33,108 nt of DNA from Bacillota bacterium. Lineage in GTDB: Bacteria > Bacillota_I > Bacilli_A > Erysipelotrichales > Erysipelotrichaceae. Within the stretch, counting starts at the first letter, position 1. Every line of letters starts with the position of its first letter. The stretch spans positions 1-33,108 of the forward strand of contig JAEZBR010000009.1 in the NCBI GenBank assembly GCA_023426935.1, written 5' to 3'. Under the pieces are notes generated by a model. That model was not told the DNA's origin. It saw nothing but the letters and a program-made list of their open reading frames with translations, and searched no databases. A program made the translations under genes and the position numbers. This document shows positions 32,540-33,108 of this stretch, in pieces.

Positions 32540-33108
32540 TTGACTAAGAAAAAGACCGTAAAAAAAGTTAGTAAGCCAGTTAAAAAAACCGCCAAAGTCA
32601 AGGAAAAGACTCAGAGTAATCCTAAAAAAAGCAAAGTAAAAGTAACCAAAGTCGTAAAAAAACCGGTTAAAAAGAATGTAAGTGCGAAGAAAAATGACCA
32701 TAAAAAGCCTATTTCTAAAAATAAGGTGGTAGTTCAGAAAAAAACGGCAAAGTCAGAAAAAGCAAAGGTTACTAAACCGATTGAAAAGAAAAAGATACAA
32801 AAAGTTAAAGAAAATAAAATAATTAATAAACCGGCGGCTAAGATAGTTAAAGCTAAAGCTTATCCGGAATATTTGTCGTTAGAAAGATTAAAAAAGCAAT
32901 TCCAACAGACTTGGGATCAGACTCATCAATTGAGTAATGCTTCAGTTATGGAAGCTATTAAGCATTTGGATATGAGCGATGACGATTTAAGTGATTTGTT
33001 CAACTGGTTTGAGATTAATAATATTGAGATCAGTGACGAAGTTTTGCAGGAATTTAACGACGAAGATGACATAGATGATAAAGAAACGGATGAAGATGAG
33101 GATGAAGA
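32540..33108 (+). CDS. Second RpoD-like protein, N-terminal part (cut by window end)
   Basis: An open frame of 189 codons runs off the window. The TTG start at 32540 is preceded by a near-perfect AAAGGAGG (32524-32531) with 8-base spacing. Residues 1-107 are about 39% Lys with repeated PVKK-like units. From residue 108 comes a copy of sigma region 1.1: YPEYLSLERLKKQF, then NASVMEAIKHLDMSDDDL (133-150) and WFEINNIEISD. Across 58 aligned positions I count 32 identities with RpoD next door, and 21 of 25 in the core. An acidic Asp/Glu stretch follows, as in RpoD. The sigma domains themselves are beyond the edge, so this may be a full second sigma factor, or a stand-alone region 1.1 protein. It lies 48 bases after rpoD, probably in the same transcript. 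Confidence 0.75.
   Translation, partial: MTKKKTVKKVSKPVKKTAKVKEKTQSNPKKSKVKVTKVVKKPVKKNVSAKKNDHKKPISKNKVVVQKKTAKSEKAKVTKPIEKKKIQKVKENKIINKPAAKIVKAKAYPEYLSLERLKKQFQQTWDQTHQLSNASVMEAIKHLDMSDDDLSDLFNWFEINNIEISDEVLQEFNDEDDIDDKETDEDEDE

Noticed and set aside
32495..32701. 68-codon minus-strand ORF at the start of the second sigma-like gene
   Set aside because: It is again the complement of Lys codons; the + strand frame has a strong ribosome binding site and clear homology.
1..33108. CRISPR arrays, tRNA or rRNA genes, insertion sequences, prophage
   Set aside because: None seen: no regularly spaced repeats, no transposase or integrase frames, and no gene-free stretch long enough for an rRNA or an array.

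Overview
This is a stretch of bacterial backbone chromosome, almost fully coding, with nearly all genes on the + strand in long runs that overlap by 1 to 20 nt. Gene content and order point to a low-to-moderate GC member of Bacillota, Bacilli or Erysipelotrichia-like. The markers are the rnjB-ftsK-ymfF-ymfH order, the phoH...ybeY-dgkA-cdd-era-recO-glyQS-dnaG-rpoD order, and single-chain glycyl-tRNA synthetase. TGA is used as a stop (ymfF, plsC, era, dnaG), so the code is not the mycoplasma code. MurE and undecaprenol kinase-type genes imply a peptidoglycan wall. The 2[4Fe-4S] ferredoxin and two radical-SAM enzymes fit an anaerobe. I cannot name the species.

Layout. 1-1.5 kb: 3' end of rnc, yceD-rpmF with its own promoter and terminator, and a small ferredoxin gene with its own promoter and terminator. 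1.5-10.4 kb: miaB, then a promoter and a packed run of rnjB (RNase J2-like, degenerate active site), ftsK/spoIIIE, an orphan BMP-family lipoprotein, and the M16 pair ymfF/ymfH. 10.5-19.7 kb: an SSB-like protein, thyA-dfrA, plsC, pdp, scpA-scpB-rluB, mtaB, murE and deoC. 19.7-22.4 kb: rpsU with its own promoter and terminator, then an accessory-looking pair (alpha/beta hydrolase and GPH-family transporter) with its own promoter. 22.4-28.0 kb: phoH, a 19-codon leader ORF overlapping a CNNM/CBS transporter gene, a mini C39-peptidase-like gene whose start lies inside a GC-rich hairpin, then ybeY, dgkA, cdd, era and recO. 28.0-33.1 kb: glyQS, dnaG, rpoD, and immediately after rpoD a second gene cut by the window edge that repeats the rpoD N-terminal layout.

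Functional themes: ribosome and tRNA maturation (rnc, rpmF, rpsU, ybeY, era, rluB, miaB, mtaB), chromosome handling and replication (ftsK, scpAB, SSB-like, recO, dnaG), folate/thymidylate synthesis and deoxypyrimidine salvage (thyA, dfrA, pdp, deoC, cdd), envelope (plsC, murE, dgkA), and transcription (rpoD).

The most unusual element is the tandem arrangement of rpoD with a second region-1.1-bearing gene. Both products have very Lys-rich N-terminal tails followed by a near-identical region 1.1 core and an acidic linker. Smaller oddities are two hairpins that abut or enclose start codons, the coupled leader ORF before the CNNM gene, and the BMP lipoprotein with no transporter genes next to it.
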